The notes beneath the pieces were generated by a model that made no database searches, was not told the DNA's origin, and saw nothing but the letters and a program-made list of their open reading frames with translations. A stretch of DNA of 64,000 bases, from NCBI RefSeq assembly GCF_018138145.1, contig NZ_CP073104.1, forward strand, positions 248,001 to 312,000. The letters are read 5' to 3'. A program made the position numbers and the translations under genes. This DNA is from Pseudomonas sp. SCA2728.1_7 (GTDB lineage: Bacteria; Pseudomonadota; Gammaproteobacteria; Pseudomonadales; Pseudomonadaceae). Of the stretch, positions 51,588 to 61,080 are shown piece after piece (position 1 is the stretch's first letter; every line of letters begins with the position of its first letter).

Positions 51588-54500
51588 CGACTGAAATCGT
51601 AAAACGTGAGCCTCAGGTTGCTATCGTTCCACTGAACGCCATCGACATCCAGGACGTTGCCAGCAGCGCAGCGACCTTCGATGCCTGGTTGCAATCAGCC
51701 ACGGATGGCGTGGTCACCCTTGATCGGATCAAGAACGTCGCCGGCGCCTTACCCGTGGTGGGCAACATCATGGCGTTGGTCGATGCGCTGGGTGACATCG
51801 TCACCCTGTCGAATGCCCAGAAGCGCGACCTGCTGGCGTGGGCCAGCCTGGGCATCAATCTGATCGGTGTATTGCCATTACCGCCGGCCATGGCGGCGGC
51901 GCGCATGACCCTGCGCCCGACTTTGTTTCTGGTACGCCAAGAGATGAAGGCCACCAGCAAAATGCTGCTCAGTGCATCCGTGATCGAGGTGCTGGTCGGG
52001 CACCTGAACGCCTCTATCATGGGCACCCTCGACGACTTCGTTGAACAGGCCAAAGGCAAGTTGCCCGGGATTCTTGCGGACGCTGGCAAGCTCGGCGAAG
52101 AGGTCATAAATGAGATTGCCACGGGCATCGAGGCGGTCGCTTTCGGCAATCTGGATGCCAAAGGTGATCTGAATGCGGCCAGCGCCCAGGCAAGCGCAGC
52201 AGTCGATCAATTCAAGAATGATCCGCTGGCCTCATTCAGCAATGTTTTCGGGGCTGCCGCGAGTGCTTATAAAGCGGCTGGCAAGGGCCTTGCCAACAGC
52301 GTGGCGCAAAATCTGGTACCCGATGACTTCAAGAAAAACGTCTCCGAAGAAACCAAAAAACTGCGGGTAATGGGTCCGGAGCTGCGCACCCAACTGAGCA
52401 AACTCGACGATGAGTCGGTGCAGAACTCCATTGGCTGGTTGCTACTGATCCTCTCCAGCGCCGTCACCCTGTGGCGCAAGCGCAATGCCCATGGTCAGAG
52501 CGCCGCGGTCCATCCAGACAAGACTGGACAGGCAAAGCATACGGCGTCCGATGGTCAATTGGGATCCAGTGGTCAACAGGCTCCTGCGAAAGGCGCGCCC
52601 GAGCCGAAGAAAAACGGCGCCTGCACGGGCACATGTAAAAGCATCAGTTTTGCCTTGGGTTCTGAAAGACTCAGTCATACTGATTTCAGCTTGCCGGGGC
52701 CTTTCCCTGTCGAGTGGACGCGCATATACAACTCACGCCTCGACGCCTACGATCATAGCGAACTCGGCGCTCGCTGGATTTCTGAGTTCACCACACGTTT
52801 TGACTGCGTGGACGATGGCCTGGCGTTCTACGGCGCCGACGGCCGCGACCACAGCTACCCACTGCCAAAAGTCGGCCTGTTCCACTACGACGCCATCGAA
52901 GACATCACCCTGGTCCGCAACAGCGAAGATCAGCTGTTGCTGTGCCGTGGTTTCGAACGCAAGGAAACCTACGTCCGCCGTGGCCAGCGCTTTGTGCTGA
53001 GCAATATTTCGCTGCGCAACGGCGCCGGGATCATGCTGCATTACGAGCATCGCCACGGCGAACACTCGCTGCTCTCCGACCTGATCACCTATCAGGAAAA
53101 CGACTTCACCAAAGTCCATTTGCACCTCGGCACGATGATCGACGATCACGGCCGGTTTATCGGCCTCTGGCAGATCGTTGACGGAGAACCGTTACGACAA
53201 CTTTGTGCGTACCAATACGACGCCTATGGCGACCTGATTCAGGCGCAGGACGAGAACGGCGCCGTCTGGTCGTATCAGTTCGAGCATCACCTGATCACCC
53301 GCTACACCGACCGCACCGGGCGCGGCATGAATCTGCAGTGGGATGGCCAGAGCGCCAAGGCCAAAGCCATCCGCGAATGGGCCGATGACGGCAGCTTCGA
53401 CACGCGTCTGGAGTGGGACGAAAACATTCGTCTGACCTACGTCACCGATGCCCTCGGCAACGAGACCTGGCACTACTACGACATCCTTGGCTACACCTAT
53501 CGCATTCGCTACGCGGACGAGCGTTCGGAATGGTTCTTCCGCGACGAGGCCAAGAACATCGTGCGCCGCGTCAATGCCGACGGCAGCACTGATCGCTACA
53601 GCTACGATGAGCGCAGCAACCTGCTCGAACACATCCGCGCCGATCACACGGTGATGCATTACGCCTACGACGATCAGGATCTGCTGATCAAGATCAGCGA
53701 TGCCGAGGGCGGTCAGTGGCAGCGCGCCTATGACGACCAAGGCAATCTGGTCGAAGCGCTGGATCCGCTGGGCAACAAAACCGAATACGCCTACAACAAA
53801 TCCGGCCAGGCGACCGCGATCAAGGACGCCAACGGCAACGAAAAGAAGTTGGACTACAACGACGCCGGGCAACTGGTGGAGTACGTCGATTGCTCGGGCA
53901 AAGCCAGCGCGTGGGAGTACAACGAACTGGGGCAAATGGTCTGCTTCACCGACGCTGCCGGCAACGCCACCGAATACGAATACAAGGCCGGCCAACTGGT
54001 GCTGATCAAGCATCCGGACAAGACCGAAGAGCGCTTTGATCGTGACGCCGAAGGTCGGCTGTTGGCGCACGTTGATGGACTCGATCGCTGCACCACCTGG
54101 AGCTACAGCGCTGCCGGTTTGATCGCCGAACGTATCGATGCCGCCGAGCAAACCCTGCGCTATCGCTGGGACCGTCTCGGACGGTTAACGGCGCTGGAAA
54201 ACGAAAACGAACAACGCGCGCATTTCCATTACGATCCGGTCGGACGCGTGTTGGAAGAAAGCGGCTTCGACGGGCGCAGCACACGCTATCAATACGATGC
54301 GCAAACCGGTCGCCTTGCCCAATCGATCAATGGCAACCGTGTGATCTCGGTGAGCTTCGACTCGATGGGCCGTTTGACTGAACGTCGCGCCACCTTGGGC
54401 GATCAGTCGCAAAGCGAGACCTTCGCCTACGATGGCAACGGCAACCTGGTGCGGGCTGATAACGCCGACAGTCGCCTGCAATGGTTTTATGATCCGGCAG

Positions 54501-56263
54501 GAAATATTCTGCGTGAGCACCAACACTATCTGGGGTTGGACAGCCCGGTGGTCGCGGTCTGGCGGCATGAATACGACGTGCTTAACCAGTGTATCGCCAC
54601 GACCCGTCCAGACGGCCACCGTGTCAGTTGGTTGACCTACGGCAGTGGCCACTTGCTGGGCCTAAGACTGGACGATCATGAACTGGTTGGCTACGAGCGT
54701 GACGACCTGCACCGCGAAGTCGCCCGCCATCAAGGCAACCACCTGGTACAAACCCAAAGCTGGGATCCGGTTGGTCGCTTGCAGGAGCAATTGCTGGGAC
54801 GCAGCGACGACAAATCTACGCTGCTCAAACGCGAGTACAGCTACGACGCTGCCGGGCAACTGACCGACATCAACGACAGCCGCCGCGGCCCGCTCGCCTA
54901 TCGCTACGATCCCGTTGGCCGACTGCTCAGCGCCACCACACGCCAAGGCGTGGAAACCTTCGCCTTCGACCCGGCCGGCAACCTGCTCGACGACAAGGCG
55001 ACAGAAATTCGCCGCCCACTGGACCTGACCCCACCGCGCAGCAAACTGGTCGACAACCTGCTGCGCGAATACGCCGGCACCCACTACGACTACGACGAAC
55101 GCGGCAACCAGATCCAGCGCTGGCACAACGGCCAACGCAGCGACCTGCGGTGGGATCTGTTTGATCGACTGGTGCATTTCGAAGACCCGCGCCTGAGCGT
55201 GGATTTCGCCTACGACGCACTGGGACGCCGCCTGCATAAAAACTCCCGCGCGCACTACAAACAGCGTCCAGAAGCAGGCTCTCTCTGGAACAGAAACGAA
55301 CACGCCCGCAAACAACGCGAACTCGGCTGCGGCTTCACCTTGTACGGCTGGGACGGCGACAACCTCGCGTGGGAAAGCAGCCCGGCGCAGAGCGATGGCG
55401 AAGCGGGTCGCACGGTGCACTACGTCTTTGAACCGGGCACTTTTGTCCCTGTGGCGCAGGCTGTACGGCATGCGCCAATTGATCTGATCGGGTTGCCGGA
55501 TTACAGCGGTGAATACAGCCTTGATGAAGATCCAGTGTGGAATCACAAGGCGACGGCATTACCGTTTGATGCGCTGGCCTGGTATCAGTGTGATCACCTC
55601 GGCACGCCGCAGGAATTGACGGACTCGCAAGGCAACATGGCCTGGACCGCGCAGTACAAGGCGTGGGGACAGGTGACGGAGCAGCGCTCGGAGTGGGCGC
55701 GGCAGCATGGCGTGATGAACCCGATACGGTTCCAGGGGCAGTATCACGATCATGAGACTGGACTGCATTACAACCGATATCGATACTATGATCCTGCGGT
55801 AGGAAGGTTCCTCAGCAAAGACCCGATAGGATTTGCGGGCGGAACCAATCTTCATCAGTACGCACCGAATCCTACAGAGTGGATCGATCCACTTGGGTTG
55901 GCGAGAAAGGCTCCCTCCAAGTTTGCCAAGCGGGATGGTGAAGGTGCGAGCGCTGCTGATATCGCAGCCAGTAAAATTGATGGAGGCCATCGCCGGGGCC
56001 AAGAAGCATGCCGAGAGGAACTATTGGAGGAAAGCGGCTCGGATGACTATGTATGTTGGCGATGTGGCGGTAGTTCGAAAAACCCTAAAGATATGCATTT
56101 GGGGCACACCAATGTCCCGACCTCCAAGGGTGGTAACCTTGCGATGGTTAACATCGCCCTTGAAGGCGCTTCGTGTAATCTGAGTGCTGGTAGTAGTGGT
56201 TATGTCAAAGAAGGCATGTCGTGTGTTGAACGTGGAAGCTGTGGAGCACCCTATGGTCGATGA
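51584..56263 (+). CDS. Rhs-family T6SS effector with HNH-like nuclease tip
   Basis: A 1559-residue protein whose start overlaps vgrG. The N-terminus (~1-290) is helical with hydrophobic stretches (ALPVVGNIMALVDAL, ASLGINLIGVLPLPPAMAAAR, SIGWLLLILSSAVTLW), with no PAAR domain. From ~345 there is a DUF6531 region (ACTGTCKSISFALG), then many YD repeats (YxxxGxL) and the Rhs core end FLSKDPIGFAGGTNLHQYAPNPTEWIDPLGL (~1409-1440). The ~120-residue tip has CWRCGG, then HLGHTNVPTSKGGN and SCNLSAG, which match a zinc-stabilised HNH nuclease. The tip uses different, AT-richer codons, as expected for swapped tips. Confidence 0.92.
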   Translation: MTTEIVKREPQVAIVPLNAIDIQDVASSAATFDAWLQSATDGVVTLDRIKNVAGALPVVGNIMALVDALGDIVTLSNAQKRDLLAWASLGINLIGVLPLPPAMAAARMTLRPTLFLVRQEMKATSKMLLSASVIEVLVGHLNASIMGTLDDFVEQAKGKLPGILADAGKLGEEVINEIATGIEAVAFGNLDAKGDLNAASAQASAAVDQFKNDPLASFSNVFGAAASAYKAAGKGLANSVAQNLVPDDFKKNVSEETKKLRVMGPELRTQLSKLDDESVQNSIGWLLLILSSAVTLWRKRNAHGQSAAVHPDKTGQAKHTASDGQLGSSGQQAPAKGAPEPKKNGACTGTCKSISFALGSERLSHTDFSLPGPFPVEWTRIYNSRLDAYDHSELGARWISEFTTRFDCVDDGLAFYGADGRDHSYPLPKVGLFHYDAIEDITLVRNSEDQLLLCRGFERKETYVRRGQRFVLSNISLRNGAGIMLHYEHRHGEHSLLSDLITYQENDFTKVHLHLGTMIDDHGRFIGLWQIVDGEPLRQLCAYQYDAYGDLIQAQDENGAVWSYQFEHHLITRYTDRTGRGMNLQWDGQSAKAKAIREWADDGSFDTRLEWDENIRLTYVTDALGNETWHYYDILGYTYRIRYADERSEWFFRDEAKNIVRRVNADGSTDRYSYDERSNLLEHIRADHTVMHYAYDDQDLLIKISDAEGGQWQRAYDDQGNLVEALDPLGNKTEYAYNKSGQATAIKDANGNEKKLDYNDAGQLVEYVDCSGKASAWEYNELGQMVCFTDAAGNATEYEYKAGQLVLIKHPDKTEERFDRDAEGRLLAHVDGLDRCTTWSYSAAGLIAERIDAAEQTLRYRWDRLGRLTALENENEQRAHFHYDPVGRVLEESGFDGRSTRYQYDAQTGRLAQSINGNRVISVSFDSMGRLTERRATLGDQSQSETFAYDGNGNLVRADNADSRLQWFYDPAGNILREHQHYLGLDSPVVAVWRHEYDVLNQCIATTRPDGHRVSWLTYGSGHLLGLRLDDHELVGYERDDLHREVARHQGNHLVQTQSWDPVGRLQEQLLGRSDDKSTLLKREYSYDAAGQLTDINDSRRGPLAYRYDPVGRLLSATTRQGVETFAFDPAGNLLDDKATEIRRPLDLTPPRSKLVDNLLREYAGTHYDYDERGNQIQRWHNGQRSDLRWDLFDRLVHFEDPRLSVDFAYDALGRRLHKNSRAHYKQRPEAGSLWNRNEHARKQRELGCGFTLYGWDGDNLAWESSPAQSDGEAGRTVHYVFEPGTFVPVAQAVRHAPIDLIGLPDYSGEYSLDEDPVWNHKATALPFDALAWYQCDHLGTPQELTDSQGNMAWTAQYKAWGQVTEQRSEWARQHGVMNPIRFQGQYHDHETGLHYNRYRYYDPAVGRFLSKDPIGFAGGTNLHQYAPNPTEWIDPLGLARKAPSKFAKRDGEGASAADIAASKIDGGHRRGQEACREELLEESGSDDYVCWRCGGSSKNPKDMHLGHTNVPTSKGGNLAMVNIALEGASCNLSAGSSGYVKEGMSCVERGSCGAPYGR

Positions 56264-56738
56264 TCAATCAGCAGAACTCATCCGTGTGTATGCCGGAAAA
56301 AACTCAAAAGGTCCGGTATTTGAACAGCTACCGGCTCGCAAAATTGACGAACATACATATGAGCTTCTGTCTTCCCCGGGGCTGGCTTTGAACCTGGCAC
56401 GAGGAGATATAATTTCGTTAGAAAATCCTCAGACACACGCCGAGGTTTTGAAGAGGGGGGGCAATTTTTGTATCCACATCTACTCCAAACACATTTCGCC
56501 AGAGCGGCTGGAGGTGCTTGAGGCGGATGTTGCAAACGAGCTCAACGGTACCTTGGACGGCGTATATAGGGGGAATTTGTCATTAGCAATTCCTGCGGAA
56601 AATGGAATGGATAGAATTGCGAAATTTTTTAACGCCTTCTATGAACAGACCGGGGTTCAGTGGTACTACGCGAACATCTACAAAAATATCGATGATGCAG
56701 AAGACGAAACGCTGCTCAATTGGTGGTTGGATAGTTAG
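56253..56738 (+). CDS. DUF4265-like cognate immunity protein
   Basis: ATG 56253 follows GGAG and overlaps the Rhs stop by 11 bases, so the two are coupled. The 161-residue protein reads VFEQLPARKIDEHTYELLSSPGLALNLARGDIISLENPQTHAEVLKRGGNF, the DUF4265 pattern. Its place directly after the Rhs tip marks it as the likely antidote to the HNH tip. The longer frame from 56184 lies within rhs and is not used. The sequence is AT-richer than the rhs core. Confidence 0.8.
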   Translation: MVDDQSAELIRVYAGKNSKGPVFEQLPARKIDEHTYELLSSPGLALNLARGDIISLENPQTHAEVLKRGGNFCIHIYSKHISPERLEVLEADVANELNGTLDGVYRGNLSLAIPAENGMDRIAKFFNAFYEQTGVQWYYANIYKNIDDAEDETLLNWWLDS

Positions 56739-57131
56739 AGGGGAATGACTGGAATAAGAATGTGGATTATTTTCGGCAGTAGAACCAGTAGGTGTAGTGA
56801 ATTTTTCGGGAGCTGCCGTGAAGGAAAGTGCGGAGTTGCGTCCCAGTCCGTCCCAGATAAATATTTGTGAGAAGGACGAACTGGTGGTGCATGCTCCTGA
56901 GGAAATGGTTGCCGTCGCCTTGCAGACTGTAGGCCAGTCCCCGGTTTATGGCAGCAGAGTTGACTGCCTGAAGGAGGGACTGTTAGCTGGTTCATACACT
57001 GCGGTGAGTATTCAGCGGCGGTTGTTTTCTAAACGCACGTTAACTGCTCTGGGACAGACCACGTTTCTGAAGGTTTTTAAACGTGGTTTGCCTAATAAAG
57101 TCTAGTCGGCTTATCACCCTGAGCGTATAGA
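56739..57131. other. AT-rich spacer between immunity genes
   Basis: About 390 bases. A GTG-started frame (56797-57105) has no family match or strong ribosome site and was not called. A hairpin CCACGTTT (57059-57066)/AAACGTGG (57079-57086) may end transcription before the next immunity-like gene. A displaced toxin tip could have stood here, but none is recognisable. Confidence 0.4.
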
Positions 57132-57638
57132 ATGAAAGGTACCTTTCACAAGATTGTCTTTGAGTTAACGCCTGACGAGGATGATTATCCTCCTGTATCT
57201 GCTGAGTCGATCTGGGGCATCTATTCCGGTGATGGCACCTATACCTTAGACAATACTCCCTATTACGTTTATGGCGTGAGTAAGGGAGATTCCGTGCAGG
57301 TAAAGTCCAGTGGCGATGAGATGATAGCTGTGCGTGTCGCAAAACAGGGTGGCCATTCGACTGTCAGAGTTTTTGCCAGTGATACTGAAGAGAAAAGAAA
57401 AATAATCGCTCATCTTCATCAGTTAGGTGCCTCGTGCTCAGTTAGTCAGGAAGTGTCGCTGTTTACAGTGGATATTCCCTCAGATTGTGATTTTTTCGCA
57501 ATCGACAGATATTTGTCTGATATTGCTGATGGGGAAAATACTGCATATGAGGATGCTTGTCTGCAGCACTCAGATATTGAGTCATCTCGTCTAGGGGAGT
57601 GCCTGTCATTGGCTTCTTTACCACTACTAGCTCATTGA
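57132..57638 (+). CDS. DUF4265 protein, second immunity-like copy
   Basis: A 168-residue protein with the DUF4265 pattern at the start: KIVFELTPDEDDYPPVSAESIWGIYSGDGTYTLDNTPYYVYGVSKGDSVQV. DDYPPVSAESIWG is shared closely with the third copy at 57735. LHQLGASCSVSQEVSLFTVDIP is the second half. The C-terminal ~25 residues are a charged extension. The ribosome site is weak. It probably guards against a related tip used by sister strains (orphan immunity), which is inference. Confidence 0.75.
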   Translation: MKGTFHKIVFELTPDEDDYPPVSAESIWGIYSGDGTYTLDNTPYYVYGVSKGDSVQVKSSGDEMIAVRVAKQGGHSTVRVFASDTEEKRKIIAHLHQLGASCSVSQEVSLFTVDIPSDCDFFAIDRYLSDIADGENTAYEDACLQHSDIESSRLGECLSLASLPLLAH

Positions 57639-57734
57639 TTGAGTAAGCCCTAAGGGGGCATGGAGACAGGCCGTGAGCTGGAGTTTATTAATCGTAGTCT
57701 GTCCCTATTAATACTCACTCCTTAAGGACCTGAA

Positions 57735-58166
57735 ATGGAAAAGGTATTTTTTAACTTGATCGTCGAAGACGATTACCCTCCTGTATCGAGCGAAAGCGTT
57801 TGGGGCGAAAAAACGGCATCCGACACATTCATTGTGAAGAACATACCGTTTTATTCGAGAGATGCTTGTCTTCATGATGAGGTTGCTGTCATCGCCGGTG
57901 CAGACGGTGAGCACCTTTTCGATAAGGTCGTCACGAGCAGTGGTAACAGCACCATTCGTATAATTTACTTTGCTGAAGGAGTACCTTACATCTCGCCCGT
58001 GCTGGACTCCCTAGTCAATATAGGTTGCAAGTGGGAAGGAATGAGTGAGAAATTCTTTTCCATCAACATTCCTGCGGAGGTTTCCTTCGATGAGGCGATA
58101 GACCTGCTTGCTGAGGGCAAAGCTAAAGACTGGTTGGATTTCGAGTATGGATTGGTCCGACAGTAG
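57735..58166 (+). CDS. DUF4265 protein, third immunity-like copy
   Basis: ATG 57735 follows AAGGA. The 143-residue protein begins VFFNLIVEDDYPPVSSESVWGEKTASDTFIVKNIPFY, matching the second copy strongly. LVNIGCKWEGMSEKFFSINIPAEVSFDEAIDLL is the second half. Its closeness to copy 2 suggests a duplication or gain of related antidotes in the tip region. No toxin gene stands directly before it. Confidence 0.75.
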   Translation: MEKVFFNLIVEDDYPPVSSESVWGEKTASDTFIVKNIPFYSRDACLHDEVAVIAGADGEHLFDKVVTSSGNSTIRIIYFAEGVPYISPVLDSLVNIGCKWEGMSEKFFSINIPAEVSFDEAIDLLAEGKAKDWLDFEYGLVRQ

Positions 58167-58293
58167 AGACGCCTACCTAGTAGGCGGAGGGTAACCGTCC
58201 GGCCAACTCACCTTCCTGACCCCGACGCCAAAGGCGATTGTGTATACCTAATTTAAGTGGACACCATTTCTAGCCTTTTAAGCGGGTCTTTCC

Positions 58294-58539
58294 ATGCAGT
58301 CACAACGCCGATTAACTCGCCTTGCGAGATTTGCAGGCTCTCAGACCGACCTCAACGGCAAACCGATTGCCGGTGTCGGTCACAAGGTCAGTTGCCCGTT
58401 ATGCAAGGGGATTTTCCCGATCGCCGAGGGCAGCAGCACCTACACCGTCGATGGCACGCTCATCGCCCTCGACGGCATGAAAACCGCCTGCGGCGCTGCG
58501 TTGATTGCGAGTGGGCCGAAAGGCGCCGTGATCAGCTAG
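58294..58539 (+). CDS. short PAAR-like spike-tip protein
   Basis: An 81-residue protein from ATG 58294, with an in-frame stop five codons upstream. TDLNGKPIAGVGHKVSCPLCKGIFPIAEGSSTYTVDGTLIALDGMKTACGAALIAS matches the later two-thirds of PAAR proteins, which cap VgrG. The family's usual N-terminal strand with THGG/SHGG is missing and replaced by QRRLTRLARFAG, so one zinc ligand may be lost. It may be the separate tip for the VgrG/Rhs pair, or a decayed copy. The ribosome site is weak. Confidence 0.7.
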   Translation: MQSQRRLTRLARFAGSQTDLNGKPIAGVGHKVSCPLCKGIFPIAEGSSTYTVDGTLIALDGMKTACGAALIASGPKGAVIS

Positions 58540-58596
58540 GCATCAAACATTCTGGATTCAATCAATACCCCCGCTGTTAACCTTAAAGGACTAAAC

Positions 58597-58992
58597 ATGA
58601 AATACACCGCTTTGATCTTCGCCATGACCGCAGCCCTGGGCACCGCCAGTTTCGCCCATGCGGAAGAGATGGATCCTGCAGCGCTGAAAAATGCCTACGA
58701 CATGGGGCGCAACTCGGCGGGTTTGATCAACCACTGCGTCGACAAGGGATTCTTGAAAGCTGACAGTACTGAGAACGCCAAGAAGATGAGCGACTATATT
58801 AAGGGCATGCCTGGGCCAGTGGACAAAAGTGACGGCGACAAAATCGAAGCTCAGGGACGCAAGGGTGAGATGTTTATGAACGGTGAATACCAAAAGCTCG
58901 AGGGTAACCTGCCGCCGACGCTCAGTCTCAAGCAGTGGTGCGAACAGGCGGATCAAGGCATGCGTAATGGCTTGAAGCAAGTAGGTTTGTAA
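58597..58992 (+). CDS. exported hypothetical protein
   Basis: AAGGA precedes ATG 58597. The 131-residue protein has a Sec signal peptide (MKYTALIFAMTAALGTASFAHA, cleavage before EEMDP). The mature part is helical and has two cysteines (INHCVDKG and QWCEQADQG) that could form a periplasmic disulphide. No family is recognised. Its place after the PAAR gene makes a T6SS-linked periplasmic role possible but unproven. Confidence 0.6.
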   Translation: MKYTALIFAMTAALGTASFAHAEEMDPAALKNAYDMGRNSAGLINHCVDKGFLKADSTENAKKMSDYIKGMPGPVDKSDGDKIEAQGRKGEMFMNGEYQKLEGNLPPTLSLKQWCEQADQGMRNGLKQVGL

Positions 58993-59022
58993 GTGAGTCC
59001 GACCTTGTGGCCAGGCTCGAAA

Positions 59023-59045
59023 AACGCTCGCTGATTGCGAGCGTT
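59023..59045. terminator. rho-independent terminator
   Basis: AACGCTCG (59023-59030) pairs with CGAGCGTT (59038-59045), is flanked by a run of A and followed by a T-run, directly after the exported-protein gene. It could work in both directions. Confidence 0.85.
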
Positions 59046-59159
59046 TTTTATTCCGCTGCAGGTGCTTGATGTCGTTCTATTGGCTCAGCCCCTTGGAATC
59101 CGCCAACCCGCCCTCATAACCATCGCTATACCCAACACCCCGAAGAGGAACGACACGCC

Positions 59160-59666
59160 ATGACCACTCAAACCGAAACCGCCATCCTCGCTGGCGGCTG
59201 CTTCTGGGGCATGCAGGATCTGCTGCGGCGCTATCCCGGTGTGTTGCAGACTCGCGTCGGTTACACCGGCGGCGATGTGCCGAACGCTACCTATCGCAAC
59301 CATGGTGACCACGCTGAAGCCATCGAGATCACCTTCGATCCTGCGGTGATCAGCTATCGACAGATCCTCGAGTTTTTCTTCCAGATCCACGACCCGAGCA
59401 CACCCAACCGTCAGGGCAATGACCTCGGTCGCAGCTATCGCTCGGCGATTTATTACCTCAACGAAGCGCAGCGCGATGTCGCTGAGGACACGGCTGCCGA
59501 TGTCGACGCCTCAAAATTGTGGCCGGGCCGCGTGGTGACCGAGATCGAACCGGCGGGGCCGTTTTGGGAAGCGGAGCCGGAGCATCAGGATTACCTGGAG
59601 CGCATTCCGAATGGCTACACCTGCCATTTCATTCGCCCGAACTGGAAGCTGCCGAAACGCGGGTGA
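59160..59666 (+). CDS. msrA: peptide methionine (S)-S-oxide reductase MsrA
   Basis: The 168-residue protein has the catalytic motif [11 protein letters not shown] (residues ~11-21) with the reactive Cys, then [59 protein letters not shown] and EPEHQDYL. This is a full MsrA domain repairing oxidised methionine. It lacks the long N-terminal extension of the E. coli form. The C-terminus has no obvious paired resolving cysteines. It stands alone between a terminator and a REP-like hairpin. Confidence 0.93.
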   Translation: MTTQTETAILAGGCFWGMQDLLRRYPGVLQTRVGYTGGDVPNATYRNHGDHAEAIEITFDPAVISYRQILEFFFQIHDPSTPNRQGNDLGRSYRSAIYYLNEAQRDVAEDTAADVDASKLWPGRVVTEIEPAGPFWEAEPEHQDYLERIPNGYTCHFIRPNWKLPKRG

Positions 59667-59725
59667 GGGGGCACGCCGCTCATTCAGCGCCACTTCAGTG
59701 GTTGCGAGGCTGAATGAGTTTCCGA

Positions 59726-59747
59726 CTTCGCGGGCAAGCCCGCGAAG
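59726..59747. terminator. hairpin between msrA and lipoprotein gene
   Basis: CTTCGCGGGC (59726-59735) and GCCCGCGAAG (59738-59747) form a perfect 10-bp stem with a two-base loop, REP-related, between convergent genes. Confidence 0.6.
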
Positions 59748-59770
59748 CGGCGAGTGCCCATAGCGCCGTT

Positions 59771-60250
59771 TTAACCCTGCGCTTGATCCTTCAAATCATC
59801 CAGCGCATCGATGATCGCCTCATCGCTGTCGGCCATTGCATCTCGCATATCTTTAGCGAGGGTGCTCTGGACGGCCATGAATTTTTCGGCCAGATCGCGG
59901 CCCTTTTTCGAACTCAGGATGATCGTCATCGCTTGCTCGGGATGCTGGTTGGCGCGAGTCAGCAGGTCAAGCTCATCGCTGTTGAAGTGATTGGCATAGA
60001 TTTCCACGACCATGCCCTTCAGGTCGTCAGGATCGATGTTCTCTCGCACGACGTTGCGAATTTGCTCGTGTTCGAGCATCGGGTAGCGGGAGGCATAACC
60101 GCTGGACGCGGTCTCGACCATGCTGGTGTATTGCTTGGTCATGCCACTGGACTCGACGAACGCCTGCGCCTTGTCCTTGTTACGCCCACAACCCGCCAGC
60201 GCCGCTGCGGCCAATACAGCCAGCATAATTTTTTTCATGCCCATGAGCAT
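59771..60250 (-). CDS. DUF2059-like lipoprotein
   Basis: ATG 60250 follows AAAGGA; in-frame ATGs follow at 60244 and 60238. The product has a lipoprotein signal peptide (IMLAVLAAAALAGC lipobox, Cys acylated). The mature ~140 residues are helical: KQYTSMVETASSGYASRYPM, FNSDELDLLTRANQHPEQAMTIILSSKKGRDLAEKFM. These resemble DUF2059, a periplasmic helical domain of unknown function. Confidence 0.75.
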   Translation of the reverse strand: MLMGMKKIMLAVLAAAALAGCGRNKDKAQAFVESSGMTKQYTSMVETASSGYASRYPMLEHEQIRNVVRENIDPDDLKGMVVEIYANHFNSDELDLLTRANQHPEQAMTIILSSKKGRDLAEKFMAVQSTLAKDMRDAMADSDEAIIDALDDLKDQAQG

Positions 60251-60302
60251 TTTTCCTTTAATGATCTGTAAGTGCAGAGAGCGCCACAAGTGTCCCTGTC
60301 TC

Positions 60303-61016
60303 TCACTCCAAACACCGTTTCGGGGTAATGCGGATTTCTCCGGACGGGTCGGCACTATTGGCCCTCTCGGCATTGCGCGCAGGCTCTTTACGACCGCTCC
60401 ATTCGACAGGATAAGGTCCGCTCGGTGCCAGCAGCGCCTGCATTTGGTTCATGAAATCAGTGTCACTTCGGGCGTAGAAGATCCACTCCCGACGGTGTTC
60501 TCCAGTGACCGTGCACACCCACTTCGCGAGCCCGTCATCCACCGCGGCCGACAGTAAAAGGGCCTCCATCTCATTCATGCGTACAAGATCACGAGGTCTC
60601 GGCAGGAGTTTCCTGGAGGTGTAATTCCAGCGGACTTTCATCTTGAACGGTAGCGCCTGCTGCTCCGTCGCGGAAATTGAGCGAGCAGTCTGGTAACTCA
60701 TGGGGCTGGGGGTGTCCGGATAGTCGGACTCCTGAAAAGTTTCCTCGCCCGGCTCGGCTAGGCGCATTTGCGGGTAAAGATCTGGGCCATTGCCAAGAAT
60801 GGCATTGAGTGCAGCAGCGCGTTCGTCATTACGGTCAACCACGCAGTCATCGTAAGCGGCACTGTGGAGTGGGCCTTCATCCAGGCATGGGTCGCGTTCG
60901 ATCGGTGGCGGGGGATGGGAGCAGCCCGTGTTAAGCAGAGCTGTCGATGCCAGCAGCAAAAACAGCGGCCAAGCGCGATTCAGGGTGTTTCGATTGTCGG
61001 GTTTAACGTCATTCAC
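60303..61016 (-). CDS. DUF695 domain lipoprotein
   Basis: A 237-residue protein with a lipobox (LLLASTALLNTGC). After a Pro-rich linker, the C-terminal half is a DUF695 domain: FKMKVRWNYTSRKLLPRPRDLVRMNEMEALLLSAAVDDGLAKWVCTVTGEHRREWIFYARSDTDFMNQMQALL. DUF695 proteins are of unknown function and often lie near toxin/immunity loci. It probably sits in the membrane facing the periplasm. The SUKH-like gene lies 64 bases upstream in the same direction. Confidence 0.75.
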   Translation of the reverse strand: MNDVKPDNRNTLNRAWPLFLLLASTALLNTGCSHPPPPIERDPCLDEGPLHSAAYDDCVVDRNDERAAALNAILGNGPDLYPQMRLAEPGEETFQESDYPDTPSPMSYQTARSISATEQQALPFKMKVRWNYTSRKLLPRPRDLVRMNEMEALLLSAAVDDGLAKWVCTVTGEHRREWIFYARSDTDFMNQMQALLAPSGPYPVEWSGRKEPARNAERANSADPSGEIRITPKRCLE

Positions 61017-61080
61017 AACATGCCTTCCTTGGGAGGGGCGAGTACTGGTTTGGAGTGGAAGTGATCGAGCAGTGTCGCCA

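Noticed and set aside
56797..57105. 102-residue GTG-started frame between immunity genes
   Set aside because: No ribosome site or DUF4265 pattern; could be a relic but cannot be shown.
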